This document shows, piece by piece, positions 55,608 through 63,451 of a DNA stretch of 64,000 nt. The notes beneath the pieces are model-generated. The model was not told the DNA's origin. It searched no databases and saw only the letters and a list, made by a program, of their open reading frames with translations. The number at the start of each line of letters is the position of its first letter. Within the stretch, counting starts at the first letter, position 1. Source of the stretch: Nocardia lijiangensis NBRC 108240 (GTDB taxonomy: Bacteria; Actinomycetota; Actinomycetes; Mycobacteriales; Mycobacteriaceae); NCBI RefSeq assembly GCF_001613045.1, contig NZ_BDBP01000028.1, positions 1 through 64,000 of the forward strand, written 5' to 3'. The position numbers and the translations under genes are program-made.

Positions 55608-56495
55608 TCACAGCGCGAGTGGACGCGGAAGGTGAAGTGCGAGTTGCGCTTCGGTCGTGACCTCCATGCGCAGCGGCCTGTCGACGCCGAGCTCGGTGAG
55701 CAGGTCGCCGAGCGGCCCCGTGCCGCGGAGAAGCCGAACGTGCGTGGGAAGGAATTGCGCACCGATCGCGAGGGCGTTGGTCTGCGTTGTCGTCTCGTGC
55801 CACCGTCCGCCCAGGGTGTGGATGAGTTTCGTGGCCGACACGCGGGATCCGGGAGGTAGCTTTCGGATGGCGGGCAGCTTCGCGCCGACCTCGATATCGG
55901 TTCGGCCTTCGGTTCCGGCGACCCGCGCATACACCTGGCCGTCGATGCTCACGTCGATGTCGGTTCGCCATTTGGGCAGGTTGTAGCCGTCGACCCCGCG
56001 CACACGCGCGATCTCGGTGTTCACCGGCAGCGCGAGGACGTGGGCGTAGCCGACCCGGCGTCGGAGGGAATCGAGGAAGCCGAGCGTGCGTGCGCGATGG
56101 CGGCGCGGATCGTGCACGACGACAGCGACTCCTACCTCGTTGTACGGATCGTTGTCGCAGATCTCGTAGCGGTACAGCGCCAGCGCGATCAGTCCGACAC
56201 CGGGCAGGATGCGAACCGGTTCGAGCGGGGCGGGAAGGTGAGCTCGCAGACGCGACAGCGGTACTGCGAAGAGCAATTGCGCCGAGCTCGCGCGATAGTA
56301 GAAGTTCGGCGTCCACATCGGGCCCAACGCCGAATCCGTCATGCGCTTCGGCATCCGACGGAAGAAGGCTAGGTCGCCGACGGCGGGGTCGCGCTGGATT
56401 TCCTCGAGGTCCGGATTCATCCGGTAGCGGTCGTAGTAGCCGTTCTCGACGACAGGAACCGTGCGATCCCCGAGCGTGATTTCAGTGAATTCCAT
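55608..56495 (-). CDS. Acetoacetate decarboxylase-like protein
   Basis: This 295-residue protein has ALYRYEICDNDPYNEVGVAV, VLALPVNTEIARVRGVDGYN and LPKWRTDIDVSID, as in the acetoacetate-decarboxylase superfamily. I could not confirm the Schiff-base lysine, so decarboxylation is not assured; family members also act as hydratases or aldolases. It overlaps the preceding hydrolase gene by 14 nt. Confidence 0.82.
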   Translation of the reverse strand: MEFTEITLGDRTVPVVENGYYDRYRMNPDLEEIQRDPAVGDLAFFRRMPKRMTDSALGPMWTPNFYYRASSAQLLFAVPLSRLRAHLPAPLEPVRILPGVGLIALALYRYEICDNDPYNEVGVAVVVHDPRRHRARTLGFLDSLRRRVGYAHVLALPVNTEIARVRGVDGYNLPKWRTDIDVSIDGQVYARVAGTEGRTDIEVGAKLPAIRKLPPGSRVSATKLIHTLGGRWHETTTQTNALAIGAQFLPTHVRLLRGTGPLGDLLTELGVDRPLRMEVTTEAQLALHLPRPLAL

Positions 56496-57363
56496 GACCG
56501 ATCCCGTCGAGTGAGCCGTGAGTTGCCGCGAGATCGCCGATTTCGTCGTCGACCGAGTGCAGGAAGGATTCCAAACACGCGGTGACGAGGTGCGGTTGCT
56601 CGAGGGTGCTGGTGTGCGCGGCAGCGGGAACGACCTGCAACGTGGAGTGATCGATACGAGCAACGAGGCGTTCGGCTTCGGAGCGGGGAGTGGCGAGATC
56701 GTCCGCGCCGACGATCACCAGGGTCGGCGCCTCGATGTCGGCGAGCTCGTCGCCGATGGGCGCATGGTCGGCGACCGCGAGGATGGCTTTTCTGATTCCG
56801 GTTCGGCTGCAACGAGAAAGGCGGGCGCTCCATTCCTCGATAACGGGCGCGCTACGCCGGGAGTTGAGGAAATCCGGACCGAACAAGGTGGGCAGCACCT
56901 GCTGTCGCAGCGGCGCGGGGCCCAGGAGTTGATAGATCCAAGCGAACAGCGTGTACTTTCGTGCGACATTCCGCGGCTCACCGTCGGCGGTGGTGTTCAG
57001 CACCGTCAACGATCGCAGCAGCGGATCCCGGCGGGCGCCGAGCCGGAGCCCGACGAATCCGCCCATCGACAGACCTACGAAGTGCACCGGCGCGAGATCG
57101 AGCTTTCGGATGAGGGCTTCGACATCGTCGCAGAGAGTGTCCATGTCGTAGCCGTCGGCCGTGGCGGGCGTTTCGCCCTGGCCGCGCCAGTCCACGGTGA
57201 CACACCGGTATCGGTGCCGCAACGCATCGATCTGCGGCCGAAACATCCATCCACCGAACAACAATCCGTGACCGAACAGAATCGTCGGGGCATCGGGCCG
57301 ACCCGGCGGTGCGCCGGTATCGGTATAGGCCAGCGAGACGCCATTGGCTTGCAGCAGCGGCAT
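56482..57363 (-). CDS. Alpha/beta-hydrolase
   Basis: This 293-residue protein has FGHGLLFGGWMF, the nucleophile motif GLSMGG, the acid in VIVGADDLATP and the histidine in AAAHTSTLEQP. It is a complete alpha/beta-hydrolase of the C-C hydrolase or esterase type. It is the third gene of the IclR-divergent operon and likely opens a ring or an ester in the pathway. Confidence 0.92.
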   Translation of the reverse strand: MPLLQANGVSLAYTDTGAPPGRPDAPTILFGHGLLFGGWMFRPQIDALRHRYRCVTVDWRGQGETPATADGYDMDTLCDDVEALIRKLDLAPVHFVGLSMGGFVGLRLGARRDPLLRSLTVLNTTADGEPRNVARKYTLFAWIYQLLGPAPLRQQVLPTLFGPDFLNSRRSAPVIEEWSARLSRCSRTGIRKAILAVADHAPIGDELADIEAPTLVIVGADDLATPRSEAERLVARIDHSTLQVVPAAAHTSTLEQPHLVTACLESFLHSVDDEIGDLAATHGSLDGIGHGIH

Positions 57364-57400
57364 GGACAGCTTCCTTTCGAGCTGGAGATTTCGGAAATCC

Positions 57401-57901
57401 CTACGGTGTCGCGGACTTCCGTTGTCCAGAGGTGAAAAGCCCCGCGACAGACAGGGCGATGACGCACAGGGTCGGGGTCGCCACGACCTCGAATCGGGGC
57501 GGGGAAGGGGACGCGGCGGCGTGACCCGCGTGGCCCGCGGCGCCTGCGCCGGACCCGCCGTGCGCGGGTGCGCCCATGGCGGCGTTCATGAATGCGGGAT
57601 CGGTCAGGTAGGCGTAGACGACGTAGCACACGCCCGTGGTGAGCAGCAGGCTCACCACGGTTGTCGCTGGGACGGCCCACACCCGGGGCAGACGTCCCAG
57701 CGCCGAGTGCGCTGTCAGCACGGTGAGCGCGCCGGGTGCGAAACCCCACCCGAGGAGGAACCAACCCGCCGCCAGCGCTTTCACCGCAGCGCTGTCGGCC
57801 ATTCCCAGAAGCGCACTGTGCCAAGCGATCAGCGTGAGGGCGGCGGCAATGACCGCTGGGGCGAGTGTGGTTCGGAAATCCTCGGTGGACGCGCCCGTCA
57901 T
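57401..57901 (-). CDS. Small membrane protein with histidine-rich loop
   Basis: This 166-residue protein has about four to five hydrophobic helices and a histidine- and alanine-rich stretch (AHGGSGAGAAGHAGHAAASP) before the last helix. Such loops can bind metal. The second gene of the operon, it ends 37 bp before the hydrolase. No family is recognised. Confidence 0.72.
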   Translation of the reverse strand: MTGASTEDFRTTLAPAVIAAALTLIAWHSALLGMADSAAVKALAAGWFLLGWGFAPGALTVLTAHSALGRLPRVWAVPATTVVSLLLTTGVCYVVYAYLTDPAFMNAAMGAPAHGGSGAGAAGHAGHAAASPSPPRFEVVATPTLCVIALSVAGLFTSGQRKSATP

Positions 57902-57908
57902 CGCGATC

Positions 57909-58391
57909 TCAGGCTCTCGCGAGGTCGAGCAGCCGGGCGCCGCGCCGGGAGTTGAGCAGATAGCCGCCGAGCACTCCGCCCGCCAGCGCCGACGCGTAGC
58001 CCTTCACGAGGAAGAGCGCGGGATTGTCGACGGATCCCCAATAGTTCAGTCCGACATTGTGATCCAGAGCCCAGCACAGGGTTTGGCACACACTCAATGC
58101 CAGCGCGCCGCATGCCGCGGTGAACGCGAACCCCGCCGGGCTTCCCGGGCGCTGCCCGGCGGTGACGAGGTAGGTGAGTCCGCCGACCGCCGCCCCCATC
58201 CCGATGCCGCACAGGCCGAGTGTCCAGACCACCCGCCACAACAGCGTGCCGTGATCGGGGAACAGGACCAGGCCGAGGAGCAGGAAGTTGAATTCTCCGA
58301 AGAAGCTCAGGGCGATGAACACCTTGATCGTGCGAGTGGCGCGATCATCGCTGCCCGACGTGTAGGGCACTTCGGATAGATATCTGCTCAC
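57909..58391 (-). CDS. Small membrane protein, first gene of IclR-controlled operon
   Basis: This 160-residue protein has about four hydrophobic helices (for example IKVFIALSFFGEFNFLLLGL and WTLGLCGIGMGAAVGGLTYL). The GTG at 58391 has GGAGGAG about 8 nt upstream. An in-frame ATG at 58427 lies inside the likely IclR operator and lacks such a site. It lies 7 bp from the second membrane-protein gene and the two may act together. Function unknown. Confidence 0.72.
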   Translation of the reverse strand: MSRYLSEVPYTSGSDDRATRTIKVFIALSFFGEFNFLLLGLVLFPDHGTLLWRVVWTLGLCGIGMGAAVGGLTYLVTAGQRPGSPAGFAFTAACGALALSVCQTLCWALDHNVGLNYWGSVDNPALFLVKGYASALAGGVLGGYLLNSRRGARLLDLARA

Positions 58392-58420
58392 CGGTGTTCT
58401 CCTCCGCGCTGGAGCAAAAA

Positions 58421-58437
58421 AGTTCATTGAATGGACT
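58421..58437. promoter_or_regulatory. Putative IclR operator, operon side
   Basis: AGTTCATTGAATGGACT is a 17-bp inverted repeat and shares the core (G/C)AATGGACTTT with a second copy near the regulator gene. It lies just upstream of the first membrane-protein gene. Confidence 0.6.
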
Positions 58438-58565
58438 TTCTCGAGTCCGTCATCGGCGTCGTGTTGCTGGAGATATGCCCCGCATGTGCGCCGAACACAT
58501 CATCAGTCGCGGTTCCATCCGCTGTCAACCTCGGTTCTATGGCATAGTGCATATTTTTTGAAATA

Positions 58566-58582
58566 GTCCGCTCAATGGACTT
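58566..58582. promoter_or_regulatory. Putative IclR operator, regulator side
   Basis: AGTCCGCTCAATGGACT is the second 17-bp copy, about 15-30 bp upstream of the IclR gene start. Placement suits autoregulation. Confidence 0.6.
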
Positions 58583-58598
58583 TTGATAGGGTCTGCGC

Positions 58599-59408
58599 GT
58601 GGTGGAATTCGAAGAATCGGGGCCGGGGGAGCCCCTCGGCGACGCGTCGAGGACGAGTGTGCTGAACCGGTCCGCGGCGATCCTGGAGGCGGTCGCGCTG
58701 CACGGCTCTTGGGGAGCTCGGTTGATCGACGTGACACAGGCGACTGGCTTGACCCGACCCACCGTGCACAGGATCTTGCAGGAACTGATCGAGATCGGGT
58801 ACATCGAGCAGCGTGCGAAGAAGTACCGCCTGGGGCCCGCCCTCTATGCGCTCGGGCTGAGTGCTCCCTCGCCCATCGGCGACTACGGGGGCATCGAGAG
58901 ATGCGCGCAGCGGCTCGCCGACAGCACCGGCGATACGGTCTACGTCGCCATTCGCCAGCTGGGTGGACTGCACTACCTGCTTCGCGCCGAAGGGTCGTAT
59001 CCGATTCGCGCACGAGTCGTCGATGTGGGCGAGACGGTGCCGCTGGGTGTCACCTATGCCGGGATCGCACTCCTGGCATGGCACGCTCCCGAGGACGTCG
59101 AAGCGCAGCTGCGCGCCAACGAACCGCGCCGCAAGAGACTGGGATTCGACGTGTCGAACTTCGCCGCGCGCCTCTCCTCGGTCCGGCGGCAGATCATCGA
59201 TGTTCGGCAACACGGATGGTGCTTCGACACCGACACGGTGCTGTCCGGAGTGACGGGGATGGCGGCGCCGGTACCTTCCCGCACGCGCAGGCCCTATATG
59301 GCGATTACCATCTCGGCGATCAACGACAGGCTCCCTCCCGAACGGATTCGAGCGCTGCGAGAGCCGCTACTCGGTGCGGCGCGGGAGATCACGAACTACA
59401 TCGCGTAG
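58599..59408 (+). CDS. IclR-family transcriptional regulator
   Basis: This 269-residue protein has an N-terminal winged helix (IDVTQATGLTRPTVHRILQE) and a C-terminal IclR effector domain (GETVPLGVTYAGIALLAW, HGWCFDTDTVLSGVTGMAAP). It is divergent from the six-gene operon and probably controls it and itself through the twin operators in the 190-bp gap. The start is a GTG-GTG pair at 58599. The effector is presumably a substrate of that operon. Confidence 0.93.
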   Translation: MVEFEESGPGEPLGDASRTSVLNRSAAILEAVALHGSWGARLIDVTQATGLTRPTVHRILQELIEIGYIEQRAKKYRLGPALYALGLSAPSPIGDYGGIERCAQRLADSTGDTVYVAIRQLGGLHYLLRAEGSYPIRARVVDVGETVPLGVTYAGIALLAWHAPEDVEAQLRANEPRRKRLGFDVSNFAARLSSVRRQIIDVRQHGWCFDTDTVLSGVTGMAAPVPSRTRRPYMAITISAINDRLPPERIRALREPLLGAAREITNYIA

Positions 59409-59622
59409 GCCGCCCGCCGTTGTTTGTCCGCATACCGAAACTCATCGGTCTCCGAAAGTGTAGGAGTGGACATCGATTCTGTAGTCGGGCCGAACGCGCG
59501 TACCATCCTGCGTCTGGATGGAGAGTCCCAGAAAAGCGGCGGTTTCGCGCTTTCTGGATCGCATTGCTCTCCGGTTCTGCAGGGGACGGTCGGTCGATTC
59601 GATGAGTTGGGAGTGGATGTCG

Positions 59623-59961
59623 ATGGCACGCAAAGTGGTTGTCACGGTGATCGATGATTACGACGGATCCTCACCCGCGGTGGAGACCGTCTCGTTCGGT
59701 GTCGACGGAGTCGGCTACGAGATCGACTTGTCGGAGGAGAACGCGGCGCGCTTGCGGGAGGTGTTCGCCCAGTGGACGTCGTTCGGGAGGCAGGTCGGCA
59801 AAACGGGACGTCGGCGGAGCACGCTCATAGCGCCGGCGGGTGCGCGCGGGCCCGAGGCGGGCGTGGTTCGTCAGTGGGCGCGGGCGAACGGCTTCGCGGT
59901 CCCCAGCCGCGGACGGGTGCCGTCCGATGTCGTCGCGGCGTACGAGAAGGCCGCCTCGTAA
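59623..59961 (+). CDS. Lsr2-family nucleoid-associated silencer
   Basis: This 112-residue protein starts ARKVVVTVIDDYDGS and has the dimerisation half VETVSFGVDGVGYEIDLSE, a basic linker and the C-terminal DNA-binding part WARANGFAVPSRGRVPSDVV with the RGR minor-groove hook. Lsr2 binds AT-rich DNA and silences acquired genes. It is probably a paralogue of the housekeeping copy. ATG 59623 aligns with the family start; ATG 59617 is two codons earlier. Confidence 0.93.
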   Translation: MARKVVVTVIDDYDGSSPAVETVSFGVDGVGYEIDLSEENAARLREVFAQWTSFGRQVGKTGRRRSTLIAPAGARGPEAGVVRQWARANGFAVPSRGRVPSDVVAAYEKAAS

Positions 59962-60150
59962 TCGTCGAGCTCGGCGCACGGTGCTGATCTCCCGGCGGGG
60001 AGATCGGCACCGAGCCTCGGCTGTCTTGACGAACCGCAGGGCTCTGACGTGGGAATTCGCACCCGAGACCGTGCGGGCGGGACGAGTCGACGGTCGGCGA
60101 AACCGGCTCGATCGAGTCGCCGAGCTTGACGCGTGTGCTTGGCTGGACCT

Positions 60151-60732
60151 GTGCGGAAACGGACCTGGCTGACGACCACCGGCACCGGTCTCGCGCTGCT
60201 GCTGCTGTGGGGCGAGTGGGAGAACTGGCGTGCCTCCCGCAGGCTCGTGGGGTCCGTGCCCGGTACCACCGAGGCCGTCGTGGTGCTCGGATATCGCAAC
60301 GCCGGTACCCGCGCCAACGCCATGAACCGATGGCGCGTGCGCGCGGGTCTGCGATCGATCGACCCGGACGCGGTCGAGAGCAGGCTCGTGCTGTGCGGAG
60401 GCGCATGCGCGGGACCGCGCACCGAGGCGTCGCTGATGGCCCGCTACGCCATCCAAACCTGCGGGTACCGCGGCGAGCTCGTTCTGGAGGATCTGAGCCG
60501 AACCACCTGGGAGAATATCGCTTTCGCGATCCCATACCTGAAAGACGTGGACCGGATCAAGATCGTCTCACTGCCCTCCCACGCCGCAAAGGCCCGCCAC
60601 TATCTCGCGCAGCAGTGCCCCGATTTGGCCACCCACCTGGTCCGGGGAGCCGACTACCGATTCGGCGACTGGATGCCACTGAAACCAGCCTTCGCCCTCT
60701 ACGGTCTCCTAAAGGACCGCCACCACCCGTGA
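60151..60732 (+). CDS. YdcF/SanA-like (DUF218) membrane-anchored protein
   Basis: This 193-residue protein has an N-terminal anchor helix (TWLTTTGTGLALLLLWGEW) and a DUF218 domain. Domain motifs are EAVVVLGYRNAGTRANAMNR, LVLCGGACAGPRTEASLM and EDLSRTTWENIAFAIPYLK. Such proteins act at the envelope, possibly on polysaccharide or peptidoglycan precursors, but the reaction is unknown. GTG 60151 gives a normal basic-then-hydrophobic start; GTG 60133 is in frame and also possible. Confidence 0.85.
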   Translation: MRKRTWLTTTGTGLALLLLWGEWENWRASRRLVGSVPGTTEAVVVLGYRNAGTRANAMNRWRVRAGLRSIDPDAVESRLVLCGGACAGPRTEASLMARYAIQTCGYRGELVLEDLSRTTWENIAFAIPYLKDVDRIKIVSLPSHAAKARHYLAQQCPDLATHLVRGADYRFGDWMPLKPAFALYGLLKDRHHP

Positions 60733-60931
60733 TGCGCGGAGCGTAATCCACCCGGCCGGACATCCAAACGACCGGTGGTGCTCGCAAGCATGAAGCGCTG
60801 CGGCCGCATTCGGCTACCCGCATGCGAAAGTGATTGTCGGGCAGGAGTCTTCAGGGATGTCGTGCTCCGGATGAATTCGCGGTTCGTTAAGGTGCTTCAC
60901 AAGCTCTGTTATCGATCATGCGAGGTGTGGA

Positions 60932-61402
60932 ATGGACTCGGCGGGGGTCGCTGCCGCTGCTGGTGTGGCGACGGCATTGATCGCCCTCGTTGCCGCATCA
61001 CTGGTGGTGTGGCAGGTGACCGAGATGCGGAAGACGACGTACGCCAACGCCTTCAAGGCGGTGTACGACATGCTGCAGGCGGAGGAGATACGCCAGGATC
61101 GTCGTTTCGTCATGAGGGAACTGCGCATTCGCGACCTCGACACCTGGACCGAGGGCGAAATCCTGCGCGCCGAACGGGTGTGCCACAGCTACGACTGTGT
61201 GGGCATCATGTGCCGCAACGGATTCATCCCCACCGACGTCGTCGCCGACTCCTGGGGTGATTCGCTCCGTACGTGCTGGAGCGTCGTGCGGCCACTGGTC
61301 GAGAAGTATCGGTCGGATCGGGGCGCGCCCGAGCTGTGGGACGACTTCGCATGGCTCGCCGGACGAGCGACCGAACTGCACGGACGGCGCCAATCACGCT
61401 AG
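60932..61402 (+). CDS. DUF4760-like protein with one N-terminal membrane helix
   Basis: This 156-residue protein begins with a hydrophobic helix (AAGVATALIALVAASLVVWQ) followed by a soluble helical domain (NAFKAVYDMLQAEEIRQDRR, ERVCHSYDCVGIMCRNGFIP). This matches DUF4760-type proteins. Function unknown; this architecture is sometimes found in stress or defence neighbourhoods. It is a single gene with no clear operon partner. Confidence 0.75.
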   Translation: MDSAGVAAAAGVATALIALVAASLVVWQVTEMRKTTYANAFKAVYDMLQAEEIRQDRRFVMRELRIRDLDTWTEGEILRAERVCHSYDCVGIMCRNGFIPTDVVADSWGDSLRTCWSVVRPLVEKYRSDRGAPELWDDFAWLAGRATELHGRRQSR

Positions 61403-61522
61403 GCGCCGCGCTGGCACGCCTCCACCCATAGCAGGTTGCCCACCGACCGGTCTTCGACGCCGGGCGCCCGGCAGGCTCCGCGGTTTCGTGCAGCGGATCG
61501 GCGCGCCGGTATAACTTCTGCC

Positions 61523-62359
61523 ATGCGCATCGGCTTGTCGGCTCCTGTAGTCACCGCGGTCCCCGGGATGGCCTCGGCATGGGAAGCCGCGGCGGGACCG
61601 GACGAGCTCGGCGAGGTGGTGTCGTGCGCGGACGAACTCGGTTTCGACCACATCACCTGCTCCGAGCACGTGGCCGTACCGGTCGACGCCGCGGCGACGC
61701 GCGGCGGCACCTACTGGGATCCGCTGGCGACGTTGTCCTTCCTGGCCGCCCGCTCACGAAGCATCCGCCTGGTCACCTCGGTGATCGTGCTCCCGTATCA
61801 CCGTCCGCTGGAGATCGCGAAGCGCTACGGCACCCTCGACCGGCTCAGCCGAGGCCGTGTCGTGCTCGGCGTCGGCGTCGGCTCGTTGCGCGAAGAGTTC
61901 GAACTGCTCGGAGCGCCGTGGGAGGACCGCGGTGCGGTCACCGACGCGCGGATGCGCGAGTTGCGCGCGGTCTGGGGTCGTCCGGAAGTCGACGGCATGA
62001 TCGTGTCGCCTTCCGCGACAAGGGATCACGTACCGCTCTGGGTCGGCGGCCGGACGCGGCGGTCGTTGCGCCGGGCGGTCGAACTGGGTGACGGCTGGAT
62101 GCCGTTCGGCCTGAGCGCCGAGCAGATCGAGACCATGCTCGGCGATGTCGAGTTGCCCGCGGGACTCGACATCGTGCTCGGCACCGGCCGCCCGCTCGAC
62201 CCGCTGGGCGATCCCCACACCGCCGAGCGCGTCCTGCACCGGCTCCATGACGCCGGAGCCACCGCTGTGACCTGCGCCATCCGGGCGACCTCCGCTGCAC
62301 ACTACTGCGATCAACTGGCCGCGTTGCGCGCGATCACCGAAAGGAATCAGCACCCATGA
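61523..62359 (+). CDS. F420-dependent LLM-class oxidoreductase
   Basis: This 278-residue protein begins MRIGLSAPVV and has CADELGFDHITCSEHVAVPV, VTSVIVLPYHRPLEIAKRYG and VVLGVGVGSLREEFELLGAP, F420-binding LLM features of the short TIGR03619-like type. The ATG at 61523 is supported by the fold start. Its stop overlaps the ATG of a 50-residue ORF. Substrate unknown. Confidence 0.9.
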   Translation: MRIGLSAPVVTAVPGMASAWEAAAGPDELGEVVSCADELGFDHITCSEHVAVPVDAAATRGGTYWDPLATLSFLAARSRSIRLVTSVIVLPYHRPLEIAKRYGTLDRLSRGRVVLGVGVGSLREEFELLGAPWEDRGAVTDARMRELRAVWGRPEVDGMIVSPSATRDHVPLWVGGRTRRSLRRAVELGDGWMPFGLSAEQIETMLGDVELPAGLDIVLGTGRPLDPLGDPHTAERVLHRLHDAGATAVTCAIRATSAAHYCDQLAALRAITERNQHP

Positions 62360-62508
62360 CGCCGCCGGTGAACCAGTCCGAGAGACAACCGGCCCTCCAG
62401 ATCGCGTACCGGGCAACCGAATCCGCCACGGATCGCGTGCAACGCGTACGCTACCGTCCGAGGTCGCCGAGCCGAGCGACCGGGATGACGACGCTACCGC
62501 TGGATTGA
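62356..62508 (+). CDS. Possible 50-residue ORF coupled to the LLM gene
   Basis: The ATG overlaps the LLM stop (ATGA), AAAGGA lies 10-15 nt upstream, and the peptide is basic with no known motif. It may be a decayed cistron or a chance ORF. Confidence 0.25.
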   Translation: MTPPVNQSERQPALQIAYRATESATDRVQRVRYRPRSPSRATGMTTLPLD

Positions 62509-62632
62509 TCGTCCGTGGTTGCCCTCTTCCCGGGGACCCCATTCGGCGATCGAAGACATAAGGTGTGACGCAGCGCGACGCGGGTACGGCCGTGATGATG
62601 GCCGCCCGCGGCGCGGCTGTGCGAGTGGGTGA

Positions 62633-62884
62633 GTGAGGATGAGGACGAAGTCGCCGGAGACGGTGAAATGCCGGGGGTGCGAGTGCTGGTGGCCGTTGAG
62701 TGCACACAATGTGTGCCATTGCGCCCAGTGCCATCAGACATTCACCGGAGAGCAGGCCGCGACCATGCATTTGGTCGTGGACTATCGACACAGACCGCAC
62801 GTTGTCTGTCGGACGCCGCAGAGTATCGGCCTCGTCGACGCCGGACGTGAGTACCCCTGCTGGGGATTGCCGGATAAGCACTGA
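62633..62884 (+). CDS. Small cysteine-rich protein resembling phage-type FDXHR zinc-binding proteins
   Basis: This protein is about 83 residues long. It has CRGCECWW followed by HCAQCHQTFTGEQAATMHLV, that is two CxxC-type pairs and a late histidine, as in FDXHR-type small zinc-binding proteins common in actinophages. The usual FD-x-HR segment is degraded to ATMH. It starts at GTG 62633 or ATG 62639, with weak ribosome signals. It could be a phage relic or a functional small zinc protein. Confidence 0.5.
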   Translation: MRMRTKSPETVKCRGCECWWPLSAHNVCHCAQCHQTFTGEQAATMHLVVDYRHRPHVVCRTPQSIGLVDAGREYPCWGLPDKH

Positions 62885-63451
62885 CCGCCGCCTGCGCAGC
62901 TGTCGTTCCCCCGCCGGACCGACTCGGCCTGGATCGCCACCGACGCTCGGTCCATCCGGGGGCCGCGGCAGCATGAGCAAGGGTTCGATCAGCGCGTGAC
63001 ACCGGCACTTTGGACGCCTGACACGCGAATCAGGCTGCCATCGAACAGCTCTCACCACGCGGGTGAGCGATCACCGAAGCGCTGACGGGTCTCTTCGTCC
63101 TCGTCCGAGACCGACCCGGCGTTCGGCCGAGGCAGCCACCGGCACGCCGGGCCCCGGAGGATCTGGACTTCCTGCTCGTCCTCGGCTATACCAGTCCAGC
63201 ACGGCGGATCATGTATCACCCGATCGTCCATCTCGGCTCGAAAGTCGCGGGCATGCCGCGCGGAAGCACCGCCTCCGCCGCGCTGATCGACCGGTGACGC
63301 GAGAGCCTGTGCGGTCGACCGCCGCACCGCTGATCACAACTTGCAGGCGCCTGGGTCCACTGAAAGGAAAACCCTTGCTTCTCGACCAATCACCGCCGCC
63401 GGAGAGCCACCGGCCGCGTGCCGCGCACTCCGCCGAATAGCCGGTGCGCCC
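62885..63451 (+). other. 567-bp stretch without a clear gene
   Basis: Open frames are present but none has a convincing start or domain. A segment near 63160-63295 in the forward direction reads plausibly (LDFLLVLGYTSPARRIMYHP then stop) but has no start and may be a gene remnant. Confidence 0.4.

Noticed and set aside
63063..63440. 125-codon forward ORF before the final oxidoreductase
   Set aside because: It is low-complexity, Arg/Pro-rich, without a ribosome site or domain; no gene is called.
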